A stretch of DNA of 64,000 bases from Acetobacteraceae bacterium (GTDB lineage: Bacteria; Pseudomonadota; Alphaproteobacteria; Acetobacterales; Acetobacteraceae). Positions 44,147 through 54,151 of this stretch are shown here, piece after piece. The number at the start of each line of letters is the position of its first letter. Positions within the stretch are counted from its first letter, which is position 1. The translations under genes and the position numbers were made by a program. The DNA lies in the NCBI GenBank assembly GCA_003164135.1, contig PLSD01000039.1, positions 18,252 to 82,251 of the forward strand. Direction: 5' to 3'. Below the pieces are notes generated by a model. It worked only from the letters and a program-made list of their open reading frames with translations, made no database searches and was not told the DNA's origin.

Positions 44147-45094
44147 ATGAAAAAGCTGAACAACCCGATGATCACGGTTATCATGCCCTGCTACAACGCG
44201 CAGGACACTTTGCGCTGCGCCGTTGAGAGTGTGCTGACGCAGAGCGTAACGGATTTTGAGCTGCTGATTATTGATGATGGCTCCACGGATGTTTCCGTCG
44301 CGGTGGCCCGTGACCTGGCGGTTAAGGATAAGCGTATCCGCCTGATCCGCCAGCACAACGCCGGGCCGGCCGAGGCACGCAACCGCGGCTTGGCGGAAGC
44401 CACCGGCCAATACATCGCTTTTCTGGATGCTGATGATCGCTGGGCGCCTAATTTACTGGAGCGCCACCTCGCGCAATTTGCCGCGCATGCGGATTGCGGC
44501 GTGTCGTTCGCGCGGGTGCGTTTTTATGACAAATATCTACGTCGCGCCGGCAGTGTTTCGGCGGCGGTGACGCATTTGCAGCTGGGCGAGGTGCTGGGCG
44601 AATATCCGGTGTGCACCACCTCCAACCTGATGTGCCGGCGCGAAGTGTATGAGGCCGCGGGCGGCTTCGACCCCAGCCTCACCCATGGCGAGGACCAGGA
44701 ATGGATTGCCCGCGTGCTGGCGACGACGCCCTGGCAGGTGCGCGGTGTGAAGGAAATTCTCGTGCATTACCGCACCTCGCCCGGCGGGCTTTCGGCTGAA
44801 TTGGAGAAGATGCAGGAAGGCTGGGAGGCGATGTTGGAATGCGTGCGCAGCTACGCGCCGAAAGAAGTCGCGAAGGCGGAGCCGGAGGCCGATGCGCTGT
44901 TCCACCGCTACCTCGCGCGCCGCGCCCTGCGCACCGGCCAGCCGCGCCTGAGTCTGCAGCCGCTGCTGCGCGCCTGGCGCGTCTGCCCACGCGCCCTGCT
45001 GCGGCACGCGCCGAGCCGCACCTTGCTCACCACGGCCGGCGTGCTCGCCGCCATGCTGCCTTTCAATCCCACCCGCATTTTGCTGGCACGCTGA
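44147..45094 (+). CDS. Family 2 glycosyltransferase
   Basis: This 315-residue GT-A enzyme has TVIMPCYNAQDTL, the nucleotide-binding LLIIDDGSTD, the metal motif LDADDRW and the acceptor-side GEDQEWIARV. The C-terminal 80 residues are Arg/Leu-rich and may touch the membrane. It probably adds a sugar to a lipid-linked exopolysaccharide unit; donor and acceptor are unknown. GAGGAG lies eight bases before the ATG. The next gene encodes a relative, so the pair likely form an operon behind the sigma-54-like promoter. Confidence 0.9.
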   Translation: MKKLNNPMITVIMPCYNAQDTLRCAVESVLTQSVTDFELLIIDDGSTDVSVAVARDLAVKDKRIRLIRQHNAGPAEARNRGLAEATGQYIAFLDADDRWAPNLLERHLAQFAAHADCGVSFARVRFYDKYLRRAGSVSAAVTHLQLGEVLGEYPVCTTSNLMCRREVYEAAGGFDPSLTHGEDQEWIARVLATTPWQVRGVKEILVHYRTSPGGLSAELEKMQEGWEAMLECVRSYAPKEVAKAEPEADALFHRYLARRALRTGQPRLSLQPLLRAWRVCPRALLRHAPSRTLLTTAGVLAAMLPFNPTRILLAR

Positions 45095-45115
45095 ATTTTT
45101 TAAGGAATTTTCAAA

Positions 45116-46111
45116 ATGAACACCATCACCCCGCGCGTGAGCGTCATCATGCCGGTTTATCATGTCGAGGCCTATGTCGGGATCGCAATTCAATCCGTGC
45201 TCAACCAGAGCTTTACGGATTTTGAGCTGATCATCGTCGATGACGGCGGCCATGATAACAGTGTCGCCATTTGCCGGGGTTTTGATGATGAGCGCATCCG
45301 CATTGTCAGCCAGAAGAATCGCGGCGTGGCCGGTGCGCGCAATACCGGCATCGCCCAGGCGCGCGGCGCCTACATCGCGCTGCTGGACAGTGACGATATC
45401 TGGATGCCGGAAAAACTTGCCGTGCATGTCGCGCATCTGGATGCCAAGCCCGATGTCGGCGCCAGTTATGCCGCAGCCGCGCTGATCGACGAGCAGGGCC
45501 ATTTTCTGCGCATCCGCCAGCAGCCCAAGCTTGGGCCGGTCAGTGCGAAGGATGTGTTTTGCGGGCGTGCCATTTCCAACGGGTCTACGCCCGTGTTTCG
45601 CATGGAAATGCTGGCTGAGGCCGCGCTGAATCACGACAATGAAGGCCATGTGTGGTATTTTGAGGAATCCTTGCGCCGCTCGGAAGATGTGGAGTGCTGG
45701 ACCCGCCTGGCCTTGCTCAACACCTTGCGTTTTGAGGCGTTGCCAGGCGCGTACACCTGCAATCGCGTGAACTCCGCGAGCCTTTCGGCGGATGTGATCC
45801 GCCAGCTCGCCTCCTGGGAAGAGATGTGCGCCTGCATCGCGCAATTCGCCCCCGGCTTCATCGCCATGCACCAAGCCGAGGCCCGGGCGCGCGAACTGCG
45901 TTACCTAGCGCGCCGCTGCGTGTTCATGCGGGACCACGCGTTGGGGCTCTCCTTGATCCTCGAGGCGGTTTCAATCTCACCACAATTGCTGTGGCGGGAG
46001 CCAATTAAAACCGGCACGACCTTGCTCGCGTGCCGCGCCTTGCGCGCGTTGCCACAAGCGGGCTTTACCCAGTTGGTGCGCTTTGCCCGCCCGCTATCAT
46101 CGGGCGTGTGA
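45116..46111 (+). CDS. Family 2 glycosyltransferase
   Basis: This 331-residue GT-A enzyme is a relative of the previous one: SVIMPVYHVEAYV, LIIVDDGGHD, LLDSDDIWMPEK and RRSEDVECWTRLAL, with a similar C-terminal region. It lies 21 bases downstream with AAGGA upstream of the ATG. The two probably act in sequence on one glycan. Flanking gene remnants (sugar transferase, WecG, Wza-like) suggest the rest of the pathway has been lost here. Confidence 0.9.
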   Translation: MNTITPRVSVIMPVYHVEAYVGIAIQSVLNQSFTDFELIIVDDGGHDNSVAICRGFDDERIRIVSQKNRGVAGARNTGIAQARGAYIALLDSDDIWMPEKLAVHVAHLDAKPDVGASYAAAALIDEQGHFLRIRQQPKLGPVSAKDVFCGRAISNGSTPVFRMEMLAEAALNHDNEGHVWYFEESLRRSEDVECWTRLALLNTLRFEALPGAYTCNRVNSASLSADVIRQLASWEEMCACIAQFAPGFIAMHQAEARARELRYLARRCVFMRDHALGLSLILEAVSISPQLLWREPIKTGTTLLACRALRALPQAGFTQLVRFARPLSSGV

Positions 46112-46150
46112 ACCCGGCTTAAATGGCGGCTTGCGTGATGGGAGGGCTTC

Positions 46151-46204
46151 GCATTTTGCGAAAAACCCTCCCATTTTGCAATGGAGGCATGGCCGCATTT
46201 TGCG
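46151..46204. promoter_or_regulatory. Second three-copy repeat cluster, candidate activator binding sites
   Basis: Read on the minus strand, CGCAAAATGC occurs exactly at 46151-46160 and 46195-46204, with a near copy (TGCAAAATGG) at 46172-46181. The same 10-mer occurs at 43991. The cluster lies 88-141 bases upstream of the start predicted from the sigma-54 site at 46266. Confidence 0.6.
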
Positions 46205-46265
46205 AAACCGTGCGAGTGGTGTTTTTTAATATACTGATAAATAAAGGTTTTTATAAAAACGTAAC

Positions 46266-46280
46266 TGGCGCGAGAATTGC
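46266..46280 (+). promoter_or_regulatory. Sigma-54-type promoter upstream of Wza remnant and kinase
   Basis: TGGCGCGAGAATTGC matches TGGCACG-N4-TTGC at all but one base, with GG and GC exactly ten bases apart. The predicted start is near 46292, 24 bases before the ATG of the lipoprotein remnant. The surrounding sequence is AT-rich and non-coding. Confidence 0.78.
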
Positions 46281-46434
46281 GTTACACAGATTGTACAACA
46301 CCGCTTTCTGGATAAATGCCAATGCCCGCATCGCTTCATACCTGTCTCATCCGGGCCTGCTGCCTGGGCCTGTCTGGCTGCATTGCATTCGACAAGCCGG
46401 TGAACGATTACAATCTGGCACCGCGGACGGCTAC

Positions 46435-48846
<2,412 letters not shown>

Positions 48847-48852
48847 CCGGGA

Positions 48853-49245
48853 ATGCTCATTTGCATTGTCGATGACAGCGACACGAATTTAACCCTCCTG
48901 GAGCTTTCCCTGCAACGGCTGGACCCATCGTTGCGCTTTGCGGTTTTTACCGACCCGCTCGCCGCCCTGGAGGCATGCGCGCGCGATCTGCCGGATGTCG
49001 TCTTGGTGGATTACATGATGCCGGGGATCGACGGCTGCACGTTCATCGCCCGCTTTCGCGCTCTGCCCGGGGCTGAGGAGATTCCCGTGGTGCTGAGCAC
49101 CGCCGCGACCGAGCGCGAGATCAAGCGCCGGGCGATCGAGCTGGGAGTCACGGATTTCCTGCCCAAGCCGGTGGACCCCCATGAGCTGAAGACGCGCATG
49201 CGATGCATGATCGCCCTGCGCCGCCTCACCCAACGCGCCGGCTGA
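48853..49245 (+). CDS. Stand-alone receiver-domain response regulator
   Basis: This 130-residue protein is a single CheY-like receiver: Asp pair in CIVDDSD, phospho-acceptor Asp in VLVDYMMPGIDG (about residue 53) and Lys in FLPKPVDPHE. It has no output domain. It starts six bases after the kinase, so the kinase ATPase, this receiver and the kinase's Hpt domain could form one phosphorelay split over two proteins. The usual fused receiver of hybrid kinases is absent from the kinase itself. Confidence 0.9.
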   Translation: MLICIVDDSDTNLTLLELSLQRLDPSLRFAVFTDPLAALEACARDLPDVVLVDYMMPGIDGCTFIARFRALPGAEEIPVVLSTAATEREIKRRAIELGVTDFLPKPVDPHELKTRMRCMIALRRLTQRAG

Positions 49246-49278
49246 ACCCGGAGTTTTCCTCGCCCCGCCACTCGGCTC

Positions 49279-49308
49279 TTGACAATCACTGACTAAACTG
49301 TCGAGTAT
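49279..49308 (+). promoter_or_regulatory. Possible sigma-70 promoter of the aromatic-oxidation operon
   Basis: TTGACA (49279-49284) is followed after 18 bases by GAGTAT (49303-49308), a weak -10 match. An imperfect inverted repeat TAAACT/AGTATTA lies across the spacer and -10 and could be an operator. The leader to the start at 49433 is about 120 bases. Confidence 0.4.
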
Positions 49309-49432
49309 TAGACGGAAACGACGATCTGCCGCCCTATCCCAGGCGGCAGCGTCCGTGCGGGGAGAAAAATAGCCGGATAAATCGCCGGCTTCCCGGCATG
49401 GGCAAGGCGTCAGCCGGGAAGGAGAGCACGCG

Positions 49433-50032
49433 TTGGAAAATGGTTTACGGTTGCAGGGGGTGCATCACACAGCCCGCCCCACCTGGAAGCTCAAGGAGAC
49501 GGTCGAATTCTACCGTGACACGCTTGGCCTGCCGCTTATCCATTGTGTCTCGGCGCGCGGCTGGGGGCCGAGCAATCACCCGGATTTCCTGCATTTCTTC
49601 TTCGACAGCGGCCTGGGCAGCACTATCGCCTTCTTCTACTACCTCGGCACCACGCACCCCGAGCACCTCGTCCACCGCCCGGAATACGACAGCGACGCCA
49701 CCCACACCGCCTGGAAAGTCGACAGCCGCGAGGATCTGCTCGCCTGGCGCGCCCGTCTGGAAAGCCGTGGCGTGCCCATCATGTACCAGATCGAGCACGA
49801 GATCGTGGAGTCGATCTACTTCCGCGACCCCAACGGCTACTTCATCGAAATCGGCACCCCCGTCCGCCCGGTCACTCCGCTGGACATCGCCGACGCCCAA
49901 CTCACCATGCGTGTCGCCATCGAGGAAGAACAGCGCCGCCTGGATGCCGGTCTGGGCAAATTACAGCATGTGGAGTCAATCTATCAGGCCAAGGGCGCGG
50001 CCCTGGAAGTCCTGCTGGGAGACACGCCATGA
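49433..50032 (+). CDS. VOC-family metalloprotein (glyoxalase/extradiol dioxygenase fold)
   Basis: This 199-residue protein has paired VOC modules: GVHHTARPTWKLKETVEFYRD at the start and SIYFRDPNGYFIEIGTP near 130-150, with a metal-binding His and Glu in the usual places. It could be a ring-cleaving dioxygenase or an isomerase/lyase. It is first in an operon with a flavin monooxygenase and a Rieske oxygenase, which favours a part in aromatic breakdown. The TTG start has AAGGAG about nine bases upstream. Confidence 0.82.
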   Translation: MENGLRLQGVHHTARPTWKLKETVEFYRDTLGLPLIHCVSARGWGPSNHPDFLHFFFDSGLGSTIAFFYYLGTTHPEHLVHRPEYDSDATHTAWKVDSREDLLAWRARLESRGVPIMYQIEHEIVESIYFRDPNGYFIEIGTPVRPVTPLDIADAQLTMRVAIEEEQRRLDAGLGKLQHVESIYQAKGAALEVLLGDTP

Positions 50033-50283
50033 CCGTCACCATCTTCGTCGCCGACCTCGCCGAGTTCAGCCCCCTGGTCAAAGCCGCTTCGGCCGTGCCC
50101 GACATCACCGTCGTACCGCCGCGGCATGGCTACTGGCGCATCCAGGCCCCACAGCAACTTGCCCTGCATCGCAAAACCCTCGGCCTGCGCGTGGCGTTAT
50201 GGAACTCCGCTTTATCGGGCGGCATTCGCGGCCACCTGAAGGAATACACCAACGACAGCATCATCCTTGAGAACGAGCGGTAA
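50029..50283 (+). CDS. 84-residue protein of unknown function in aromatic operon
   Basis: The ATG overlaps the VOC gene stop (ATGA) and the stop lies one base before the next ATG, so this frame is tightly packed in the operon and almost certainly translated. The product (TIFVADLAEFSPLVKAAS, then HGYWRIQAPQQLALHRKTLG) is soluble and mixed alpha/beta in look, without Cys. I do not recognise a family. It may be a companion or chaperone of the VOC protein or the monooxygenase. Confidence 0.75.
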   Translation: MTVTIFVADLAEFSPLVKAASAVPDITVVPPRHGYWRIQAPQQLALHRKTLGLRVALWNSALSGGIRGHLKEYTNDSIILENER

Positions 50284-50284
50284 C

Positions 50285-51466
50285 ATGAAAAAAATTGCCG
50301 TCATCGGCGGCGGCCCGTCCGGCTTGTTCTTCGCGCTCATGGCCCGCCGCCGCTTCCCCAATGTCGCCGTCGAGGTCTTCGAGCAGAACCCCTTCAGCGC
50401 CACCTTCGGCTTCGGCATCATCCTGGCCGAGGGCGGCCTCGGCCGCTTCCGCGACGCCGACCCCGAAGCCGCCGATGCCATCATGGCCGCCTCCTACATC
50501 ACCCGCGACCGCGTGTTCTCGCACAACGGCGAGGCCATCAACATCGAAGGCGGCGCCTATGGCGGTGCCATCGCCCGCATCAAACTCCTCAACACTTTGC
50601 AGGATCTTTGCCATGCGCGCGGCATCCCGGTGCATTACGAGCAACGCATCGAAAACCCGGACATGCTGGACGCCGACCTTATTGTCGGTGCCGACGGCGT
50701 CAACTCGGTCGTCCGCCGCGCCTACGAGGGCCAGTTCGGCAGCTCGTGCTGGTATCTCACCAACCGCATGGCCTGGTACGGCACCACCACGCATTTCCCC
50801 AGCCCCATCCTCTCCTTCAAGACCACCAAATTCGGCCATTTCTGGGCCGCCGCCTACCCGCACTCAGAAACCACCAGCACTTTCGTTGCCGAATGTGACG
50901 CCGATGCCTGGGCCCGCTCCGGCCTCAACCGCATGACCGCCGAGCAGCGCATGGCCTTCTCCGAACAGATTTTTGCCGGCGAACTCGACGGCCAGCCTTT
51001 GCTCAGCAACCGCTCGGACTGGATCAGCCTGCCCGTCATCCGCTGCAAAAACTGGTGGGTCGGCCATCGCGTCCTCATCGGTGACGCCCTGCACAGCCCG
51101 CACCCCTCCATCGGTTCTGGCACCCGCATCGCCATGGAAGACGCCATCGCCCTCATCGACGCCCTGGCGGACTACGCGGACGACCTGCCGCGCGCACTCG
51201 CCGAATACCAGCGCCGCCACACGCCCGAGACCGCCAAACTCGTGGACGCCATGGAAAAGAGCTACGAATGGTACGAGCAAGTGGGCGAGAAGATGGACAG
51301 CATGGACGCCATCACCCTGGCGTTTGACTTCATGACGCGCACCGGCCGCCTCAGCCCGCAGCGCCTCTACCGCGAATACCCCAAATTCATGCAGAAATAC
51401 GAAACCAAATGGAACGCCTGGCAGGCATCGCGCAGCCAGACAGAAACCGTTTTGGCAGGAGTGTAG
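50285..51466 (+). CDS. FAD-dependent aromatic monooxygenase
   Basis: This 393-residue flavoprotein has the Rossmann motif AVIGGGPSGLFFALM at the N-terminus, the DG-type motif LIVGADGVNSVVRR and the GD motif VLIGDALHSPHPSIGSG. The N-terminal layout (FEQNPFSATFGFGIILAE) is closest to the monooxygenase part of salicylyl-CoA 5-hydroxylase-like enzymes, so an aromatic acid or its CoA thioester is a likely substrate; this is inference. It hydroxylates with NAD(P)H and O2. It is one base after the 84-residue gene and four bases before the Rieske gene. Confidence 0.88.
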   Translation: MKKIAVIGGGPSGLFFALMARRRFPNVAVEVFEQNPFSATFGFGIILAEGGLGRFRDADPEAADAIMAASYITRDRVFSHNGEAINIEGGAYGGAIARIKLLNTLQDLCHARGIPVHYEQRIENPDMLDADLIVGADGVNSVVRRAYEGQFGSSCWYLTNRMAWYGTTTHFPSPILSFKTTKFGHFWAAAYPHSETTSTFVAECDADAWARSGLNRMTAEQRMAFSEQIFAGELDGQPLLSNRSDWISLPVIRCKNWWVGHRVLIGDALHSPHPSIGSGTRIAMEDAIALIDALADYADDLPRALAEYQRRHTPETAKLVDAMEKSYEWYEQVGEKMDSMDAITLAFDFMTRTGRLSPQRLYREYPKFMQKYETKWNAWQASRSQTETVLAGV

Positions 51467-51470
51467 AGCA

Positions 51471-52793
51471 ATGTCTGAAAGAGCCGTTGTCATCAACAGA
51501 ATCGCCAAATATGAATCGCGCTACCTGCAGCACGATCCGCAAAACCACGTCTTCCGCGTCCACCGCGACGCCTACGCCTCCCCGGAAGTCTTTGAGGAAG
51601 AAAAACAAAAAATCCTCTATAAATCCTGGATCGTCCTGGGCCACGAAACCGAAATCGCCAACCCCGGAGATTTCGTCACCCGCCGCGTCATCGACCGCGA
51701 ACTCATCTTCAACCGCGACAGTTCAGGCACCGTCAACGTCTTCTTCAACAGCTGCATGCATCGCGGCCCCGCTATCTGCAAGCACAAGGAAGGCAAAGCC
51801 AACGTCTTCGTCTGCCCCTACCACGGCTGGGTCTACAAAAACGACGGCTACCTCGCCTCCGCCGGGTCCAAAAAAGCCGATGCCGGTTACCCCGCCGCCT
51901 ACCTGGAACGCGGCGAGGGCGCTGTCCGCCTGCAACGCATCAAAAACGTCGCGCAACGCGCCGGCTTCTATTTCGTGAATTTTGACGACAACGCCGGCCC
52001 GCTGGACGACTATCTGCAAGGTGCCGGCGCGCGCCTCGACCGCATGGCCCTGCAAACCACCGCGGGCTTTGAGATGATCGCCGGCGTGCATGAATACGAC
52101 ATCAGCGCCAACTACAAGCTGCTCTGCGAAAACAGCTACGACGGCTACCACCTCATGCAAACGCACGCGACATATCTTGATTACGTCACGCAAATCCTCA
52201 AAGGTTCCAATCTTGACCCCAAGCTCGGCGGCATTGTCATGACTCTCGGCAATGGCCACGGCGCGTTCGAAATCCCCGTCCTCTCCGGCCGCCCGGTTGC
52301 GCAATGGCTGCCGCACTGGGGCGAGGAAGCGCGCGTGCTGCTGGAGGAAAAACGCAACGAAGTCATCGGCCGGCTGGGCGAGGAACTCGGCGCCAATGTC
52401 TGCGACATGAACAGCAACATGGTCATCTTCCCCAACTCCGTCATCAACGACCAGCAGACCATCCTGGCGCGCACCATCATCCCCCTCTCGCACAACCGCA
52501 TGCGCGTGCGTGCCTGGACGGTGGCGCCCAAGGACGAACACCCCAAGCTGCGCGAAATCCGCATGGAAAACATTCTCTCCTTCCTCGGGCCAGGCGGCTT
52601 CGCCACGCCCGACGACGTCTCCATGCTGGAATGGGCGCAAACCGGCTACGAAACCACCAACGTCAAGTGGAACGATTTCTCGAAAGGCATCACGCCGGAG
52701 GAAAACACCCAGAACTCAACCGCCGTATACGACGACGAGATGCAGATGCGCGCCTACTGGTTGCAGTGGGATAAAATGATGTCGCGTACTTAA
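51471..52793 (+). CDS. Aromatic-ring-hydroxylating dioxygenase, large (alpha) subunit
   Basis: This 440-residue subunit binds a Rieske cluster through NSCMHRG and VFVCPYHGW (C-x-H ... C-x-x-H) and a mononuclear iron through the His pair in YDGYHLMQTH and a later Asp. The length is normal for alpha subunits. It attacks an aromatic ring with O2. The small subunit follows after 38 bases. The operon has no ferredoxin or reductase gene, so electrons must come from proteins made elsewhere. Confidence 0.93.
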   Translation: MSERAVVINRIAKYESRYLQHDPQNHVFRVHRDAYASPEVFEEEKQKILYKSWIVLGHETEIANPGDFVTRRVIDRELIFNRDSSGTVNVFFNSCMHRGPAICKHKEGKANVFVCPYHGWVYKNDGYLASAGSKKADAGYPAAYLERGEGAVRLQRIKNVAQRAGFYFVNFDDNAGPLDDYLQGAGARLDRMALQTTAGFEMIAGVHEYDISANYKLLCENSYDGYHLMQTHATYLDYVTQILKGSNLDPKLGGIVMTLGNGHGAFEIPVLSGRPVAQWLPHWGEEARVLLEEKRNEVIGRLGEELGANVCDMNSNMVIFPNSVINDQQTILARTIIPLSHNRMRVRAWTVAPKDEHPKLREIRMENILSFLGPGGFATPDDVSMLEWAQTGYETTNVKWNDFSKGITPEENTQNSTAVYDDEMQMRAYWLQWDKMMSRT

Positions 52794-52831
52794 AGACTCT
52801 GAATGAGCACGTTGAAAGGCCGCAAGAAGCC

Positions 52832-53338
52832 ATGAGCGAAACATCCCTGAAGCACGAGATCGAGCAGCTGCTTTATCTGGAGGCCGACTACGCCGACGAC
52901 TGGCTATTGACCGACTGGCTCGGCCTCTGGGCGGACGGCGAACTGCTCTACGAGGTCGGCCCGCTGGACACCCCCCGGGCCGACCGCTTCTCGCACAACC
53001 AGGTGCTCTATCTGCTCAGCGACGACCGTTTCCGCCTGGAACAACGCGTCATCCGCATGGGTAAACCAACCGCCCACGCCGAGGCCCCCGTGCGCTCGCA
53101 GACGCGTCATAACTACACCCACCTGCGTAACATCATTGTTGCGGGTGATACTGTCACCTTCAAGGTCAACATGCTGGTCACCCGCACGCGCAGGGATAAC
53201 GAGGGCGTCACCATCCTCCCCGGCTACGTCCTGTTCAAATGGGTACGCCAGAACGGTGCCTTGAAAATCCAGGAAAAACGCATCTTCCTCGACCTCTGGG
53301 TGCTCTCCAACCCCGGCACGATGTCGATTATTCTCTAA
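52832..53338 (+). CDS. Aromatic-ring-hydroxylating dioxygenase, small (beta) subunit
   Basis: This 168-residue protein has the cystatin-like fold of beta subunits: EIEQLLYLEADYADDWLLTDWL at the start, HNYTHLRNIIV in the middle and LKIQEKRIFLDL near the end. It supports the alpha3-beta3 complex. Its TAA overlaps the opposite-strand tonB stop by four bases. The ribosome site is weak. Confidence 0.92.
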   Translation: MSETSLKHEIEQLLYLEADYADDWLLTDWLGLWADGELLYEVGPLDTPRADRFSHNQVLYLLSDDRFRLEQRVIRMGKPTAHAEAPVRSQTRHNYTHLRNIIVAGDTVTFKVNMLVTRTRRDNEGVTILPGYVLFKWVRQNGALKIQEKRIFLDLWVLSNPGTMSIIL

Positions 53339-54051
53339 TCGCCATCGACGCTGGTAGCTTGTAGCTGGTAGCCGATCGGAACGGTAATCTGATATGTGCG
53401 GCCGGCGAGGCCCGGTAGCGGGGCGGGGTATTGCGTCTTGCGCGTATCTTCGAGTGCTGCCGCATCCAACAGCGGAAAGCCGCTGCTTCTTGTTATCGCG
53501 ATATTTGTCACCACGCCGTTCAGATAAGTGAACGTCACCTCCACCGAGCCGGTTTCGTGCGCCATTTGCGCTGCCTGCGGATAGGTTGAGTTGACATTCC
53601 CCTGTAGCGCGGCCCTCACCTCGGCAGCGAACATGTTGACATCACCCTGGCTCGGCTGTGGCGGGGCAGGGGGCTGCGGCGGCTGTGGCACCGGCGGTGG
53701 CTGCACCACCTGCGGCGGTGGCGGCAACTGCTTGGGCACAGGAATATGCCGCACAATATGACGCACCGACGGTTTCGGCGGCGGCGGCAAAGGCTTGACC
53801 ACTGGCCGCACCACCGGTTTCGGCGGGACTGGCACCGGCGGCGGCGGCGCTGGTTTGGGCGGCGGTGCGACGATGGAAAGTTTCACCACCGAAGGCGTCA
53901 GCGCCGGCATTTCCTTATGCGCCATCACTGGCAGCAACACGCCCAGCGCCGCAAGTTCCAGCAACAGCCCCAGGGCAATGGAAATGGCAAAGTGCTTGTT
54001 GCCGGCATCCGGGTTCAGCCAGGGCGAGTTCATCGTGTCAGCCATTTGCAT
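53335..54051 (-). CDS. tonB: TonB-type energy transducer
   Basis: This 238-residue protein has one N-terminal membrane helix (ISIALGLLLELAALGVLLP), a long Pro-rich periplasmic stretch of about 80 residues with PPPKP repeats, and a TonB C-terminal domain (GSVEVTFTYLNGVVTNIAITRSSGFPLLDAAAL). It links ExbB-ExbD to outer-membrane receptors. It lies just downstream of the TonB-dependent receptor gene on the same strand. The ATG at 54051 is preferred to the adjacent TTG; the ribosome site is weak. Confidence 0.9.
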   Translation of the reverse strand: MQMADTMNSPWLNPDAGNKHFAISIALGLLLELAALGVLLPVMAHKEMPALTPSVVKLSIVAPPPKPAPPPPVPVPPKPVVRPVVKPLPPPPKPSVRHIVRHIPVPKQLPPPPQVVQPPPVPQPPQPPAPPQPSQGDVNMFAAEVRAALQGNVNSTYPQAAQMAHETGSVEVTFTYLNGVVTNIAITRSSGFPLLDAAALEDTRKTQYPAPLPGLAGRTYQITVPIGYQLQATSVDGD

Positions 54052-54086
54052 CAATTCAATTTCTTACAGGTTGGGCTTGTAACGCA

Positions 54087-54114
54087 TCAGGGCCCAGCTT
54101 GCGCCGGGCCCTGA
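54087..54114. other. Stem-loop between receptor and tonB genes
   Basis: TCAGGGCCC pairs with GGGCCCTGA across a ten-base loop in the 100-base gap. No T-run follows on the minus strand, so it is more likely an RNA-processing or attenuation element than a full terminator. Confidence 0.5.
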
Positions 54115-54151
54115 GCTGTTCAGTTTTGGTTTCTCTAAACGGTCACAAATC

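Noticed and set aside
46123-46434. Upstream part of the permease-kinase open frame
   Set aside because: This part covers the repeat cluster, the sigma-54 promoter and AT-rich DNA, and has no protein-like features; the open frame is accidental.
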